DNA of 64,000 nucleotides from Candidatus Latescibacterota bacterium (GTDB lineage: Bacteria > Latescibacterota > UBA2968). Where the stretch lies: NCBI GenBank assembly GCA_022824945.1, contig JAJDYX010000003.1:62001-126000 (forward strand), in the 5' to 3' direction. Position 1 is the stretch's first letter. Each line of letters begins with the position of its first letter. Positions 50,685 through 60,514 of the stretch are shown here, one piece after another. The notes below the pieces were generated by a model. The model did no database searches, was not told where the DNA came from, and was given only the letters and a program-made list of their open reading frames with translations. Position numbers and translations under genes: made by a program.

Positions 50685-51479
50685 ATGGCCAGCAATATTC
50701 TCGATAAAATTGTGGCGTATAAACGCGAGTTTCTCGCCAGGTGTATGGCGCAGACGCCGTTTGAGGAGATGGCGCAGTTGGCAGAAGATGCGCCAGAACC
50801 GCCTTCGTTTTTTGATGGTCTGATAGATGGGGACGATATTGCTGTGATCGCGGAGGTTAAAAAGGCTTCGCCGTCTAAGGGCGTGATCCGCAGGGATTTT
50901 GACGCGGTGGGTATTGCGAAGGTTTATGTGGAAAATGGGGCTTCGGCGCTTTCGGTTTTGACGGATGAGAAATTTTTTCAGGGTTCGGCGGATTATTTGA
51001 CTCAGATTTCAACAGTTGTAGATCGGCCCATTTTGCGCAAGGATTTTACGATTGATCCCTATCAAATTTACGAAGCGCGTGCGATTGGAGCTTCGGCTGT
51101 GCTGTTGATTGTGTCGATTTTAACGCCTGAAGAATTGTTCTCATTTATAGCGACGAGTCGGGCATTGGGTCTGGATGCGCTGGTGGAGGTACACGAGAGA
51201 GAAGAACTGATGGTCGCGCTCGATGCGGGCGCGGAGGTTATTGGGATTAATAATCGGAATTTGAAAACTTTTGATACATCTCTGGATACGACTTATGGGT
51301 TGATCGATCACATACCCGATGACGTGTTGAAGGTGAGTGAAAGCGGTATTTATACGCGCGAGGATGTTGTCGCGCTTCGAGATGCAGGTGCAGATGCGGT
51401 GCTGGTGGGCGAGAGTTTGATGCGAGAACCGGATATTGCCGCCAAATTGCAGGAGTTGATGGGGTATGGTACGAGCTAA
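50685..51479 (+). CDS. trpC: Indole-3-glycerol phosphate synthase
   Basis: 264 aa. Closes the indole ring. Motifs: VIAEVKKASPSKG with catalytic Lys, ENGASALSVLTDEKFFQGS, PILRKDFTIDPYQIYEARAIGA, GINNRNLKTF and VSESGI, ending LVGESLMREPD. The ATG at 50685 follows a weak GGTGGGA site. It overlaps trpF by 14 bases. Confidence 0.96.
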   Translation: MASNILDKIVAYKREFLARCMAQTPFEEMAQLAEDAPEPPSFFDGLIDGDDIAVIAEVKKASPSKGVIRRDFDAVGIAKVYVENGASALSVLTDEKFFQGSADYLTQISTVVDRPILRKDFTIDPYQIYEARAIGASAVLLIVSILTPEELFSFIATSRALGLDALVEVHEREELMVALDAGAEVIGINNRNLKTFDTSLDTTYGLIDHIPDDVLKVSESGIYTREDVVALRDAGADAVLVGESLMREPDIAAKLQELMGYGTS

Positions 51480-52074
51480 AATTTGCGGTGTTACAAATCG
51501 GAATGATGCGTTGTGTGCCGTTGATCACGGCGCAGATGCTCTGGGGTTTAATTTTTATGAGAAGAGTCTTCGCTATATTGCGCCCGAGAAAGCCGGAGAA
51601 ATTATTTTTGATTTGCCGCCGTTTGTGACTCCTGTAGGGATATTCGTGAATGCGTCGGAGCGAGAGATTGATATTGCCGTGAAGTTGGCGGGGTTGCGGG
51701 CGATTCAATTGCACGGGGATGAGCCTCCCGAAGCATGTCTGGGGCATGCGGTTCCGGTGATTCGCGCGCTTCGCGTGGGATGTGATTTTGATGTGCAGAC
51801 TCTACTATCATATTTGGTCAATACCTTTTTATTGGATACAGAGAAAGCGGGGTCTTACGGCGGTACGGGGGAGACATTTGACTGGACAAAGGCGGTGGAA
51901 GCAAAAAGGTATGGGCGCATTATTCTTGCCGGTGGTTTAAATCCGGATAATGTTCAGGAGGCGATTGAGCAAGTTGATCCTTATGCGGTGGATACGAGTA
52001 GTGGCGTAGAAGCCGAGCCGGGGAAGAAGGATCACAAAAAAGTGAAGGATTTTTTGGCGCGCGTAAAGGCGTGA
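51466..52074 (+). CDS. trpF: Phosphoribosylanthranilate isomerase
   Basis: 202 aa. Amadori rearrangement step of Trp synthesis. KICGVTNRNDA holds the general base Cys7; LGFNFYEKSLRYI, GIFVN, IQLHGDE, LLDTEKAGSYGGTGETFDW with the catalytic Asp region, LAGGLNPDNV and VDTSSGVE follow in order. Overlaps the end of trpC by 14 bases. Stand-alone rather than fused to TrpC. Confidence 0.95.
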   Translation: MVRAKICGVTNRNDALCAVDHGADALGFNFYEKSLRYIAPEKAGEIIFDLPPFVTPVGIFVNASEREIDIAVKLAGLRAIQLHGDEPPEACLGHAVPVIRALRVGCDFDVQTLLSYLVNTFLLDTEKAGSYGGTGETFDWTKAVEAKRYGRIILAGGLNPDNVQEAIEQVDPYAVDTSSGVEAEPGKKDHKKVKDFLARVKA

Positions 52075-52095
52075 TGTGAATATGGAGATAAAAAC

Positions 52096-53358
52096 GTGGA
52101 TGTGTTAGACGATTTGGCATTTCGTGGCTATATTTTTCAAATGACAGATGAAGATAAGCTCCGCAGGCGTTTGGCAGAGGGACAGATGACATTGTATTGC
52201 GGATTTGACCCCACTGCCGATAGTCTGCATGCGGGCAGTCTGGTTCCCATTATGGGATTGCGTCGCTTTCAAGATGCGGGGCACAAGCCCATTGCACTCG
52301 TGGGTGGTGGTACGGGGTTGATCGGCGATCCGAGTGGAAAAGCAGAAGAGCGGCAGTTGAATTCACTGGAGGTGGTGCAGGCATATACAGAGTCCCAGCG
52401 CGCGCAATTGGAAAAGTATCTGGATTTTGAGGCTATGCACAATTCGGCGCTGATGGTGAGCAATTATACCTGGCTTTCAGAGTTGCGTACGATTGAATTT
52501 TTGCGCGATGTGGGCAAACACTTTTCAATGGGGTATATGCTGGGCAAAGAGTCGGTGTCGTCGCGTCTTTCAACCGGGATTTCTTTTACTGAATTTAGTT
52601 ATATGGTTTTGCAGGCTTATGACTTTATGGAGTTGAACCGGGTGTATGGCTGTGAGCTTCAGATCGGGGGTAGCGATCAGTGGGGCAATATTACGGCGGG
52701 TATAGAGTTGTGTCGGCGCATGCTCAATAAGACTGTGTATGGGTTGACTTTCCCGCTGCTGGAAAAATCGGATGGGACAAAGTTTGGCAAGACCGAGACG
52801 GGAACATTATGGCTCGATCCCGAGAAGACATCGCCCTATCAATTTTATCAGTTCTGGGTGAATGCGGCAGATCGCGATGTGGTGAAATTTTTAAAGTTGT
52901 TCACTTTTTTGAGCCGCGAGCGCATAGAGGCATTGGAACGAGAGGTGGAGGCGAGGCCCGAGAAGCGCGAGGCGCAGCGCGTGCTGGCCGAAGAGGTGAC
53001 GACTTTTATCCACGGTGTGGCTGCAAAGAATCGCGCCGTGCGTATTTCCGAGGCGCTGTTTTACGGCAATTTGCGGGATTTGAATGAACAGGAGATTGAA
53101 GAAGGGTTTAGCGATGTGCCATCTTACGCACTCAAAGGTGTTGATGAAGTGGGTTTGATCGATTTGCTCGTGGATGCGCGGATTTCATCGTCCAGGCGAC
53201 AAGCCCGCGAAGATATCGGAACTGGTGCCATTTATATCAATGGGCAACGGTGTACAGATATGGGCCATATTTTAGAGCCATCTGAAAGACTGGCTGGAAA
53301 ATATCTGGTTATACGCCGCGGGAAACGCCGCTACTTTCTGGTCAGGTGGTTGACATGA
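52096..53358 (+). CDS. tyrS: Tyrosyl-tRNA synthetase
   Basis: 420 aa, GTG start. Class Ic synthetase: YCGFDPTADSLHAGSL (HIGH-equivalent HAG), LVGGGTGLIGDPSGK, GGSDQWGNITAGIEL and KFGKTETG (KMSKS-equivalent KFGKT). An S4 RNA-binding domain closes the protein (SSRRQAREDIGTGAIYINGQ). Finding it inside a trp operon behind a leader rich in Tyr codons suggests that the attenuator adjusts tyrosine charging as well as synthesis. Confidence 0.96.
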   Translation: MDVLDDLAFRGYIFQMTDEDKLRRRLAEGQMTLYCGFDPTADSLHAGSLVPIMGLRRFQDAGHKPIALVGGGTGLIGDPSGKAEERQLNSLEVVQAYTESQRAQLEKYLDFEAMHNSALMVSNYTWLSELRTIEFLRDVGKHFSMGYMLGKESVSSRLSTGISFTEFSYMVLQAYDFMELNRVYGCELQIGGSDQWGNITAGIELCRRMLNKTVYGLTFPLLEKSDGTKFGKTETGTLWLDPEKTSPYQFYQFWVNAADRDVVKFLKLFTFLSRERIEALEREVEARPEKREAQRVLAEEVTTFIHGVAAKNRAVRISEALFYGNLRDLNEQEIEEGFSDVPSYALKGVDEVGLIDLLVDARISSSRRQAREDIGTGAIYINGQRCTDMGHILEPSERLAGKYLVIRRGKRRYFLVRWLT

Positions 53359-54269
53359 TGGAAGAGTTGCAGCGGGAAGTGTTAAAAATCTGTCCTGTAT
53401 GCAAGGGAAAGGAATTTAATAATGTTCTGACCTGTGAAGACTATACTTATAGTCAGGAGCATTTTGATATACAAAAGTGTATTCTTTGTAATTTTCATTT
53501 TACCAATCCACGGCCAGATGCGAAATGCATTCACAATTTTTATGGATCACCCGATTACATATCCCATACGGGGAAGACTCAAAACATCTTGGATTCTATC
53601 TATTTGGGAGTGAGAACACTCACTCTCCGATGGAAATATCGGCTTATATTAAAAAGAAAAAAGCGAGGAAAATTACTCGATTACGGTTGTGGATCCGGAG
53701 AATTTCTCGCCTATATGGACAAGCGCGGATGGGAGGTTTTTGGGATGGAACCCTCTGCCCTGGCGAGAGATAGAGCCAATCAGTTATTGGGGGCGGAAAG
53801 ACGCCTGGTGGAAGAAAAGTTAGAGGATATGGAGCACAAAAAGTTGGATGTGATCACGCTGTGGCATGTGCTGGAACATGTACCGGATCCCAATAAATTA
53901 CTCACGGATTTGAAGTTATTACTCGCTGATGATGGACTGATTTATATCGCTGTACCCAATTTCGAATCTTTTGATGCACAATATTACGGCAAATACTGGG
54001 CAGGTTATGATGTGCCCAGACACTTCTGGCATTTTTCTCACTCGACTTTACAAAGGCTGTTGTCCAACATGGGATTCGCGATTCGAGAAAAGATACCTAT
54101 GAAACTGGACGCTTTTTACGTGTCTCTCCTCAGCGAGAAATATAAAAATAAAGGAAAGCACAGTTTCATAGTGCTCATCAAAGCTTTTGTCACAGGTTTT
54201 ATTTCTAATCTCAAGGCCAATCGGAATATGAATTACTCCAGTCATATTTACATTGTCCACCATCAATGA
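53355..54269 (+). CDS. SAM-dependent methyltransferase with N-terminal zinc ribbon
   Basis: 304 aa. An N-terminal four-Cys ribbon (CPVCKG and CILCNFHFTNPRP) is followed by a class I methyltransferase: LLDYGCGSGEFLAYM, ALARDRANQLLGA, LWHVLEHVPDPNKLL. This layout is common in glycan and O-antigen modification. The ATG at 53355 overlaps the tyrS stop. The next gene, an HMGL-like aldolase, could belong with it; both interrupt the trp genes. Substrate unknown. A/T-rich codon use. Confidence 0.75.
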   Translation: MMEELQREVLKICPVCKGKEFNNVLTCEDYTYSQEHFDIQKCILCNFHFTNPRPDAKCIHNFYGSPDYISHTGKTQNILDSIYLGVRTLTLRWKYRLILKRKKRGKLLDYGCGSGEFLAYMDKRGWEVFGMEPSALARDRANQLLGAERRLVEEKLEDMEHKKLDVITLWHVLEHVPDPNKLLTDLKLLLADDGLIYIAVPNFESFDAQYYGKYWAGYDVPRHFWHFSHSTLQRLLSNMGFAIREKIPMKLDAFYVSLLSEKYKNKGKHSFIVLIKAFVTGFISNLKANRNMNYSSHIYIVHHQ

Positions 54270-54343
54270 GGTATGATCATTTTGTCGATTTCCCAAATTT
54301 TTTGCAACTGCTGTCTCAAAATTTACAAGAAAGGATTTTCTTT

Positions 54344-55321
54344 ATGAAAGCCCCCTGGATTACTTACCGCCCGGAACTCAAGGTACTGGATTGTACGATC
54401 CGAGATGGCGGTTTGATGAATGACCATCATTTTGATGATGATTTTGTGAAAGCCGTGTATGAAACATGTGTCGCATCGGGTGTTGACTATATGGAAATTG
54501 GGTACCGAAATTCCAAGGAGATGTTTCCCAAAAAAGATTTTGGTGCGTTCCGCCATAGCGATGAAGAGGATATTCGCAAAATTACCGGGGATCACGATCC
54601 CGAAGCGACGGGGATGAAACTCGCAATTATGGCCGATGCGGGCAAGAGTGATTGGGCAGAAGATATTCTGCCCGCCAGCGAGAGCGTGGTCGATATGGTG
54701 CGCGTGGCGTGTTATGTCGAGCAGATTCCCGAGACTGTTGAAATGTTGCTCGATGCCCACGAGAAGGGGTATGAAACGAGTTGTAATATTATGGCGATTT
54801 CGACTGTGCAAGATGTCGAGATTGATCAGGCATTAGAAGTGTTGATGCAGACCCCTGTGGGTACGATTTGCGTTGTGGATAGTTTCGGTGCTCTGTACCG
54901 CGAGCAGGTTGATATGCTTGTGCGAAAATACATGGAAGCGACCAAAGGCTCGGGCAAAGAGGTGGGCATTCACGCGCACAACAATCAGCAACTGGCATTT
55001 GCCAATACTATTGAGGCCATTATTTTAGGGGCTAATCGGATTGATGCTACGGTGGATGGATTGGGGCGCGGTGCGGGCAATTGTCCCATGGAATTGTTGC
55101 TCGGTTTTTTGCGAAATCCCAAGTTTAAGATCCGTCCCGTCTATAAGTTGCTGGAAGAGCATTTTGTCAAGTTGCGCAGCGAAATGATGTGGGGACCTCT
55201 GGTGCCCTATAACATTACGGGTCAGCACAACCAGCATCCCCGCGAGGCAATGGCATTGCTCGACGGTGATGACCGCGAGCAGTATCTGGCATTTTACGAC
55301 CAGGTAGTTGGGGATATTTAA
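54344..55321 (+). CDS. HMGL-like aldolase
   Basis: 325 aa. The DTIRDGG-type motif [76 protein letters not shown] are signatures of the HMG-CoA lyase/2-isopropylmalate synthase/hydroxyoxovalerate aldolase superfamily. The ATG at 54344 has a GAAAGGA site; earlier frame sequence overlaps the methyltransferase. The substrate is unknown; as with the preceding methyltransferase, its place between trpF/tyrS and trpB is unexpected. Confidence 0.8.
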   Translation: MKAPWITYRPELKVLDCTIRDGGLMNDHHFDDDFVKAVYETCVASGVDYMEIGYRNSKEMFPKKDFGAFRHSDEEDIRKITGDHDPEATGMKLAIMADAGKSDWAEDILPASESVVDMVRVACYVEQIPETVEMLLDAHEKGYETSCNIMAISTVQDVEIDQALEVLMQTPVGTICVVDSFGALYREQVDMLVRKYMEATKGSGKEVGIHAHNNQQLAFANTIEAIILGANRIDATVDGLGRGAGNCPMELLLGFLRNPKFKIRPVYKLLEEHFVKLRSEMMWGPLVPYNITGQHNQHPREAMALLDGDDREQYLAFYDQVVGDI

Positions 55322-55334
55322 GAGGATATACAAT

Positions 55335-56540
55335 ATGGCTGTAAACGCGATTGATTTGCCCGATGCGCGCGGACATTTTGGGCCTTATGGTGGGCAATAT
55401 GTGCCCGAGACGCTTATGGCGCTACTGGAAGACCTTGAGACGGCTTATAGAGAGGCAAAGCGCGATTCAGAGTTTTGGGCTGAGCTGGATCGATATTTGC
55501 ACGATTACGTCGGGCGGCCCACGCCGCTTTATTTTGCCGAGCGGTTGACAGAAGAACTCGGCGGGCCTAAAATTTATCTCAAGCGCGAAGACCTCGCCCA
55601 TACGGGGGCGCATAAAATCAATCACGCCATGGGACAGATTTTGCTCGCCAACCGAATGGGCAAGACGCGGATTATTGCTGAGACCGGTGCCGGGCAACAC
55701 GGCGTGGCAACGGCAACTGTGGCGGCGATGTTCGGTCTCAAATGCGAAATTTACATGGGTGTTGAAGATATGGAACGGCAAGCGCTCAATGTGTTTCGCA
55801 TGCGGCTCTTGGGTGCAAAAGTTACGGGTGTCCATTCAGGTAGCAAAACCCTGAAAGATGCGATTAATGAGGCTATCCGAGACTGGGTGACCAATGTAGA
55901 GGATACGTTTTATATTTTTGGTTCGGTTTTGGGACCGCATCCATATCCGATGATTGTGCGCGATTTTCAGCGGGTTATTGGCGTTGAAGCCCGTGCTCAA
56001 ATTTTGGAAAAAGAAGGCCGATTGCCCGATGTGCTCGTCGCCTGTGTGGGTGGGGGAAGCAATTCTATCGGGTTGTTTCACGCTTTTTTGGATGATGCCA
56101 ATGTGCAGATGATCGGCGTGGAGGCCGGTGGGCACGGTATTGCGTCTGGCGAGCACGCCGCGCGATTTAATGGCGGCGATTTAGGGGTTTTGCACGGTGC
56201 GCGCATTTATGTGTTGCAAGATGATGATGGACAAATCGCATTGACGCATTCGGTATCGGCGGGTCTCGATTATTCGGGTGTGGGGCCAGAGCATTGCTAT
56301 TTGCGAGATATGGCGCGTACGGCTTATACGTATGCGACGGATGAGGAAGCTCTCAGTGCTTTTGAGTTGCTCAGTCATACCGAAGGGATTATTCCCGCTT
56401 TGGAGAGTTCACACGCTATTGCCCATGTTTGCAAGTTGGCTCCGGAGATGAGTCGAGATCAGATTGTGGTTGTCAATCTATCGGGACGCGGGGACAAAGA
56501 TGTGCAACAAGCGGCGCGGTTTATAGAAGGAGTGAGATGA
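55335..56540 (+). CDS. trpB: Tryptophan synthase beta chain
   Basis: 401 aa. PLP enzyme joining indole to serine. [14 protein letters not shown], the PLP Lys94 in [40 protein letters not shown] and SGRGDKD near the end are all present. This is the standard TrpB1 type that pairs with TrpA. ATG at 55335 (AAGAGGA site); the stop overlaps the trpA start. Confidence 0.97.
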   Translation: MAVNAIDLPDARGHFGPYGGQYVPETLMALLEDLETAYREAKRDSEFWAELDRYLHDYVGRPTPLYFAERLTEELGGPKIYLKREDLAHTGAHKINHAMGQILLANRMGKTRIIAETGAGQHGVATATVAAMFGLKCEIYMGVEDMERQALNVFRMRLLGAKVTGVHSGSKTLKDAINEAIRDWVTNVEDTFYIFGSVLGPHPYPMIVRDFQRVIGVEARAQILEKEGRLPDVLVACVGGGSNSIGLFHAFLDDANVQMIGVEAGGHGIASGEHAARFNGGDLGVLHGARIYVLQDDDGQIALTHSVSAGLDYSGVGPEHCYLRDMARTAYTYATDEEALSAFELLSHTEGIIPALESSHAIAHVCKLAPEMSRDQIVVVNLSGRGDKDVQQAARFIEGVR

Positions 56541-57340
56541 CGCGGATTGGACGGCGGTTTGAAGATTTGAGAAAAGCGAGCAGGATCGGGTTCGTCGCGT
56601 ATATTACGGCGGGTGATCCGGATTTAAATACCACCCATCAGGTGGTGTTGGAATTGGATCGGCGAGGTGTGGATGTCCTGGAATTGGGTGTTCCCTTTTC
56701 AGATCCTCTGGCGGATGGGCCTGTGATTCAGGAGGCGTCTCAACGCGCCTTGGCAACTGGTGCAACGCTCGAGGGCGTGTTGTCTATGGTTGCAGATGTG
56801 CGGGCTGAGACCGAAATACCCATTGTGCTGTTTACGTATTACAATCCGATTCATCGCTACGGTGTGGAGCGCTTTGTAAAACGCGCTGCAGATGTGGGGG
56901 TGGATGGTGTTCTGATGCTGGATCTGCCTCCGGAAGAGGGCGGTGATTACATAGCGCAGATGAATGAGTACGGGCTGGATACAATTTTTCTTGTGACACC
57001 GACTACGCGCGATGATCGGATGAAGCTGATTGCGTCGCATACCAGGGGTTTTGTCTATTATGTGTCGCGCACCGGGGTGACGGGAGAGCGCGATTCTCTG
57101 GCTGGTGAAATTCAAAACAAGGTGTCTGCGATATGCCAGTACACAGATATACCCATTGCCGTTGGGTTTGGGATTTCAACGCCCGAGCATGTATCGGAAA
57201 TTGCGCAGTATGCCGATGCAGTTGTGGTTGGTAGCGCGATTGTGCGTCGTGTGGGTGAGTACCAAAACGATGCCGATCTGGTTTCAAAGGTGGGTGCTTT
57301 TGTCGGGTCTTTGATCGGCCCTTTGCGAGAAGGTGTGTAG
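56537..57340 (+). CDS. trpA: Tryptophan synthase alpha chain
   Basis: 267 aa. Cleaves indole-3-glycerol phosphate to indole. [29 protein letters not shown] with the catalytic Glu49 and Asp60, LLDLPPEE-like [27 protein letters not shown] and [12 protein letters not shown]. The ATG at 56537 overlaps the trpB stop (ATGA). Confidence 0.96.
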   Translation: MTRIGRRFEDLRKASRIGFVAYITAGDPDLNTTHQVVLELDRRGVDVLELGVPFSDPLADGPVIQEASQRALATGATLEGVLSMVADVRAETEIPIVLFTYYNPIHRYGVERFVKRAADVGVDGVLMLDLPPEEGGDYIAQMNEYGLDTIFLVTPTTRDDRMKLIASHTRGFVYYVSRTGVTGERDSLAGEIQNKVSAICQYTDIPIAVGFGISTPEHVSEIAQYADAVVVGSAIVRRVGEYQNDADLVSKVGAFVGSLIGPLREGV

Positions 57341-57343
57341 ATT

Positions 57344-57667
57344 ATGGAGAAGGATCTGGATTTCTGGCGCGCGAAAATTGATGCCTTAGATGACCAAATT
57401 CTCGAGTTGCTCAATGAGCGTGCCCAGTATGCGCTGTCTGTGGGAAAAATTAAGCATGCCGAGGGTTTGCCCTTTCATGTCCCTGAACGAGAAACCCTGA
57501 TTCTCAACCGCATTCGCGAATTGAATGGCGGTCCTTTGGGTCACGAAGCAGCACAACGCATTTTTAGACAGATTATCGATGAGTCACTGCGGTTGGAAGA
57601 AGATTGCGCAGAGAAAGATGACCTATCCCCCAACCCCCTTCCTGATAGGAAGGGGGAGACAATCTAA
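57344..57667 (+). CDS. Chorismate mutase, AroQ type
   Basis: 107 aa. Single-domain AroQ: FWRAKIDALDDQILELLNERAQYALSVGKIKHA and FRQIIDESLRLEE. Converts chorismate to prephenate for Phe and Tyr. No prephenate dehydratase or ACT domain is attached. The C-terminal residues DDLSPNPLPDRKGETI are not part of the domain: they are encoded by a palindromic repeat inserted at the 3' end of the gene. Confidence 0.93.
   Translation: MEKDLDFWRAKIDALDDQILELLNERAQYALSVGKIKHAEGLPFHVPERETLILNRIRELNGGPLGHEAAQRIFRQIIDESLRLEEDCAEKDDLSPNPLPDRKGETI
57634..57656. repeat. Palindromic repeat in the 3' end of the chorismate mutase gene
   Basis: CCCCCTTCCT (57634-57643) and AGGAAGGGGG (57647-57656) form a perfect 10-base stem with a three-base loop. 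The wider CCCCAACCCCCTTCC...GGAAGGGGGAGA pattern is like the REP-type repeats found in many genomes. It lengthens the reading frame by about 12 codons. Confidence 0.7.
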
Positions 57668-57680
57668 GGAAATATTTATC

Positions 57681-58706
57681 ATGAGTTTCAAACGGATTCA
57701 GCCCATTCCCAGTGCAGAAGAAATTCAAGATGTTTTGCCTCTGCCCGATGATTTGAAGGCTAAGAAAGAAGAACGCGATGCCGAGATTAGGGCTATTTTT
57801 GAGCGCAAGAGCGATAAGTTTTTGTTGATTATTGGTCCTTGCTCGGCGCACGATGTCGATGCGGTATGTGAATATGTGAATCGCCTATCGCGGCTCCAAG
57901 AGCAGGTGAAGGACAAGTTGGTGCTCGTGCCGCGGATTTATACCAATAAGCCGCGCACGACTGGCGAAGGGTATAAGGGCATGGCCCATCAGCCCGATCC
58001 GGAGGGTACGCCCGATATGGTGGTTGGGATTAAGACGATTCGGCAGATGCAGATTCGCGCTTTCCGCGAGTCGTATTTGACGGCTGCCGATGAGATGCTC
58101 TATCCTTCGAATTTGCCTTATGTGGAGGATTTGCTGAGTTATATTGCCGTGGGAGCGAGGTCTGTTGAAAATCAGAATCATCGCCTGACTATTAGCGGTG
58201 TCGATGTGCCTGCGGGCATGAAAAATCCAACGGGTGGCGATCTGGATGTGATGTTCAATGCTATTTATGCAGCGCAAATTCCGCATGTCTTTTTTCACAA
58301 TGGGTGGGAAGTAAGCACGTCGGGCAATTCGCTGACGCATGCAGTGTTGCGCGGGATGTCGTATAATGGGCGAAGTATCCCCAATTATCACTATGAAGAT
58401 TTGATGCATGTTGCCGAGCAATATCTGGCGCGCAAGTTGAGCAATCCGACGATTATCGTGGATACCAATCACAATAATTCAGATAAAACGTTCTCCGAAC
58501 AGCCGCGCATTGGTCTGGAGGTGATGCGCAGCCGGGGCCATTCCGCGCTGCTTCACAATGTGGTGCGCGGGTTGATGGTGGAGAGCTATCTGGAGGAAGG
58601 CGCGCAAAAACCCGAAGAGGGGATATTTGGGAAGTCGATTACCGATCCGTGTCTGGGGTGGGAAGATACGGAAGTGTTTGTGAAGGACCTGGCGGGTCTG
58701 GTTTAG
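57681..58706 (+). CDS. 3-deoxy-7-phosphoheptulonate (DAHP) synthase, type I-alpha
   Basis: 341 aa. First step of the shikimate pathway. IIGPCSAHD, VPRIYTNKPRTTGEGYKGM, AVGARSVENQNHR, GVDVPAGMKNPTGGDLD, VDTNHNNSDKTF are typical of the E. coli AroF/G/H type. ATG at 57681 with a TAAGGA site; an earlier start would lie in the chorismate mutase gene. The feedback specificity (Phe, Tyr or Trp) cannot be told from the sequence alone. Confidence 0.95.
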   Translation: MSFKRIQPIPSAEEIQDVLPLPDDLKAKKEERDAEIRAIFERKSDKFLLIIGPCSAHDVDAVCEYVNRLSRLQEQVKDKLVLVPRIYTNKPRTTGEGYKGMAHQPDPEGTPDMVVGIKTIRQMQIRAFRESYLTAADEMLYPSNLPYVEDLLSYIAVGARSVENQNHRLTISGVDVPAGMKNPTGGDLDVMFNAIYAAQIPHVFFHNGWEVSTSGNSLTHAVLRGMSYNGRSIPNYHYEDLMHVAEQYLARKLSNPTIIVDTNHNNSDKTFSEQPRIGLEVMRSRGHSALLHNVVRGLMVESYLEEGAQKPEEGIFGKSITDPCLGWEDTEVFVKDLAGLV

Positions 58707-58733
58707 TATTTTATGTAGTATTAGGTTATTTGT

Positions 58734-59843
58734 ATGAATGATCCTCCGTTTAGAGATGCCGCGATTGCCATTGTGGGTGTGGGGTTGATTGGCGGGTCGC
58801 TGGGGCTGGCGTTTAAGCGACTGGGTATTGGGCGCGAGATTATTGGTATTAGCCGCGCGGAGACCCTGCGAGAGGCCCGTGCGCTCGGTGTGATCGATAG
58901 CGGTTATGAATACGACGCGATGGACAGTGGCGTAAAACGGTCAGATCTGGTATTTTTGTGTTCGCCTATTGTGCGTATTCTGGAACAGTTGCCCTCGGTT
59001 GTGCAAGCGGCCTCGCCGGGTTGTATTATTACAGATGTGGGTAGCACCAAGGGCGCGATTGTCGCATGTGCGGAACGGGTCGCGCGTGAAGATGTGCATT
59101 TTGTGGGCGGACATCCCATGGCGGGGTCGGAAAAGAGCGGCGTGGGGGCTGCCGATCCCTTTTTGTTTGAAAACGCGCTTTATGTTCTCACACCCGCAAG
59201 CGGTGTTCCCGATCAAATTTTGGATGCGCTCGCAGCACTTGTGCAGTGCCTTGGGGCGCGTTCTATGCGTATGGATGCCGAGACGCATGATCGGGTCGCT
59301 GCGACAGTGAGTCATTTGCCGCAGATGATGGCTACCACACTCGTGGGATTGGTGGGCAGGCTCAATGAGGCCGATGGCCTTCCTTTGCAAATGGCAGCGG
59401 GTGGGTTCCGCGATTTGACACGTATTGCCTCCAGCCCGTTTGCGATGTGGCGGGATATTTGTCAGACGAATGCTGAACCCATTCGAGAGATGATCGATGC
59501 ATATCTCGACGCGCTTGTAGCGATACGAGATAAGGTGGATCGGGAAGCGTTATCAGAAGATTTTGACTATGCCAATCGCATTCGCGGGGAGATTCCCAGA
59601 GATTCCAAGGGGTTTTTACATCCGCTTCACGAAATTTTGCTGGTGGTAGAAGACAAACCTGGTGTGATTGCCGATGTTGCTTCCCGGCTGTCTGCCGAAG
59701 GAATTAATATTGAAGATATTGAAGTGCTGAAGGTGCGCGAAGGCGAAGGGGGGACGATTCGGATGGGGTTTGGGCAGCAGGAGGAAGCCGAGCGGTCTGT
59801 CGATATTTTGCGAGATGCGGATTATCAAGTGCGGTTGCGTTAG
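58734..59843 (+). CDS. tyrA: Prephenate dehydrogenase with C-terminal ACT domain
   Basis: 369 aa. NAD-binding IVGVGLIGGSLGLAFKRLG, VFLCSPIV, TDVGSTKGAIV, FVGGHPMAGSEKSG and the His in VSHLPQMMATTL identify the TyrA dehydrogenase. From about residue 300 an ACT domain (HEILLVVEDKPGVIADVASR...INIEDIEV) likely binds tyrosine for feedback. Start at 58734 has only a weak ribosome site. Confidence 0.93.
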   Translation: MNDPPFRDAAIAIVGVGLIGGSLGLAFKRLGIGREIIGISRAETLREARALGVIDSGYEYDAMDSGVKRSDLVFLCSPIVRILEQLPSVVQAASPGCIITDVGSTKGAIVACAERVAREDVHFVGGHPMAGSEKSGVGAADPFLFENALYVLTPASGVPDQILDALAALVQCLGARSMRMDAETHDRVAATVSHLPQMMATTLVGLVGRLNEADGLPLQMAAGGFRDLTRIASSPFAMWRDICQTNAEPIREMIDAYLDALVAIRDKVDREALSEDFDYANRIRGEIPRDSKGFLHPLHEILLVVEDKPGVIADVASRLSAEGINIEDIEVLKVREGEGGTIRMGFGQQEEAERSVDILRDADYQVRLR

Positions 59844-59854
59844 AGGGATAAAAA

Positions 59855-60514
59855 ATGTATGAGGTAAAAGAAGCGCGTGGGCTTATGGGGGAATGCGATG
59901 TGCCGGGGGATCCCGAGACCACGCTGTATTTGCTCGGCGCTGCGGCGATGTTATCGCAGTCGGATTTGACCCTTCACTGCGTGGGCGACGATTGGAAGAC
60001 CCGACGCGCATTGGATTTGTTGCGGAGGTTGAATGCACAATTGGAAATACAGGTGACGCGATCAAAGTCTGAGGTGACGCGTACGGTTAAAGTTCAGGGG
60101 TCTGAATTGCGGCGCACGCGCATAGGGGGTGAGCAGACCGATCTCTTTATTCGTGAAGTGCCTTTTCTCGCTGTGTTGGGCACGCAGGCCGCGGGCGAAA
60201 CGGTTATTCGAGATGCCGAGGGTTTGAGACGAGGAGAGACCGACCGCCTGGCACTGGTGATTCAAAGTTTGCGTCAAATGGGGGCTAAGGTAGGCGAAAT
60301 GCCCGATGGCCTGGTGGTGCAGGGACCTGTGCGTCTTCAGGGAATAGAGGTCGATGCCGGCGGCGATGCCCTCACGGGATTGACCTTTGCACTGGCGGGA
60401 TTGGTAGCCGAAGGTGAAACTCAGGTGTTAAATACGGGCGATATGTGCCGCGATTTCGCCGGGTTATTTGCCTGTTTATCTACTGTTGTTCAAACAAAAG
60501 AGGTGAAAATATGA
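59855..60514 (+). CDS. Half-length EPSP synthase-like protein, catalytic residues altered
   Basis: 219 aa, about half of a normal EPSP synthase (near 430). It matches the C-terminal portion from VPGDPETTLYLLGAAA onward: RRGETDRLALVIQSLRQMGAKV, DGLVVQG and DALTGLTFALAGLVAEG. Compared with active enzymes, the DELP Asp is replaced (FIREVP), RVKESDR reads RRGETDR (Lys lost), and DHRxAM reads GGDALTG (Arg lost). It therefore looks non-catalytic, but its frame is intact and it is tightly coupled to tyrA (11 bases) and to the next gene (overlap). A regulator, a subunit for another EPSP synthase, or another ligand-binding role is possible. The family call is clear; function unknown. Confidence 0.75.
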   Translation: MYEVKEARGLMGECDVPGDPETTLYLLGAAAMLSQSDLTLHCVGDDWKTRRALDLLRRLNAQLEIQVTRSKSEVTRTVKVQGSELRRTRIGGEQTDLFIREVPFLAVLGTQAAGETVIRDAEGLRRGETDRLALVIQSLRQMGAKVGEMPDGLVVQGPVRLQGIEVDAGGDALTGLTFALAGLVAEGETQVLNTGDMCRDFAGLFACLSTVVQTKEVKI

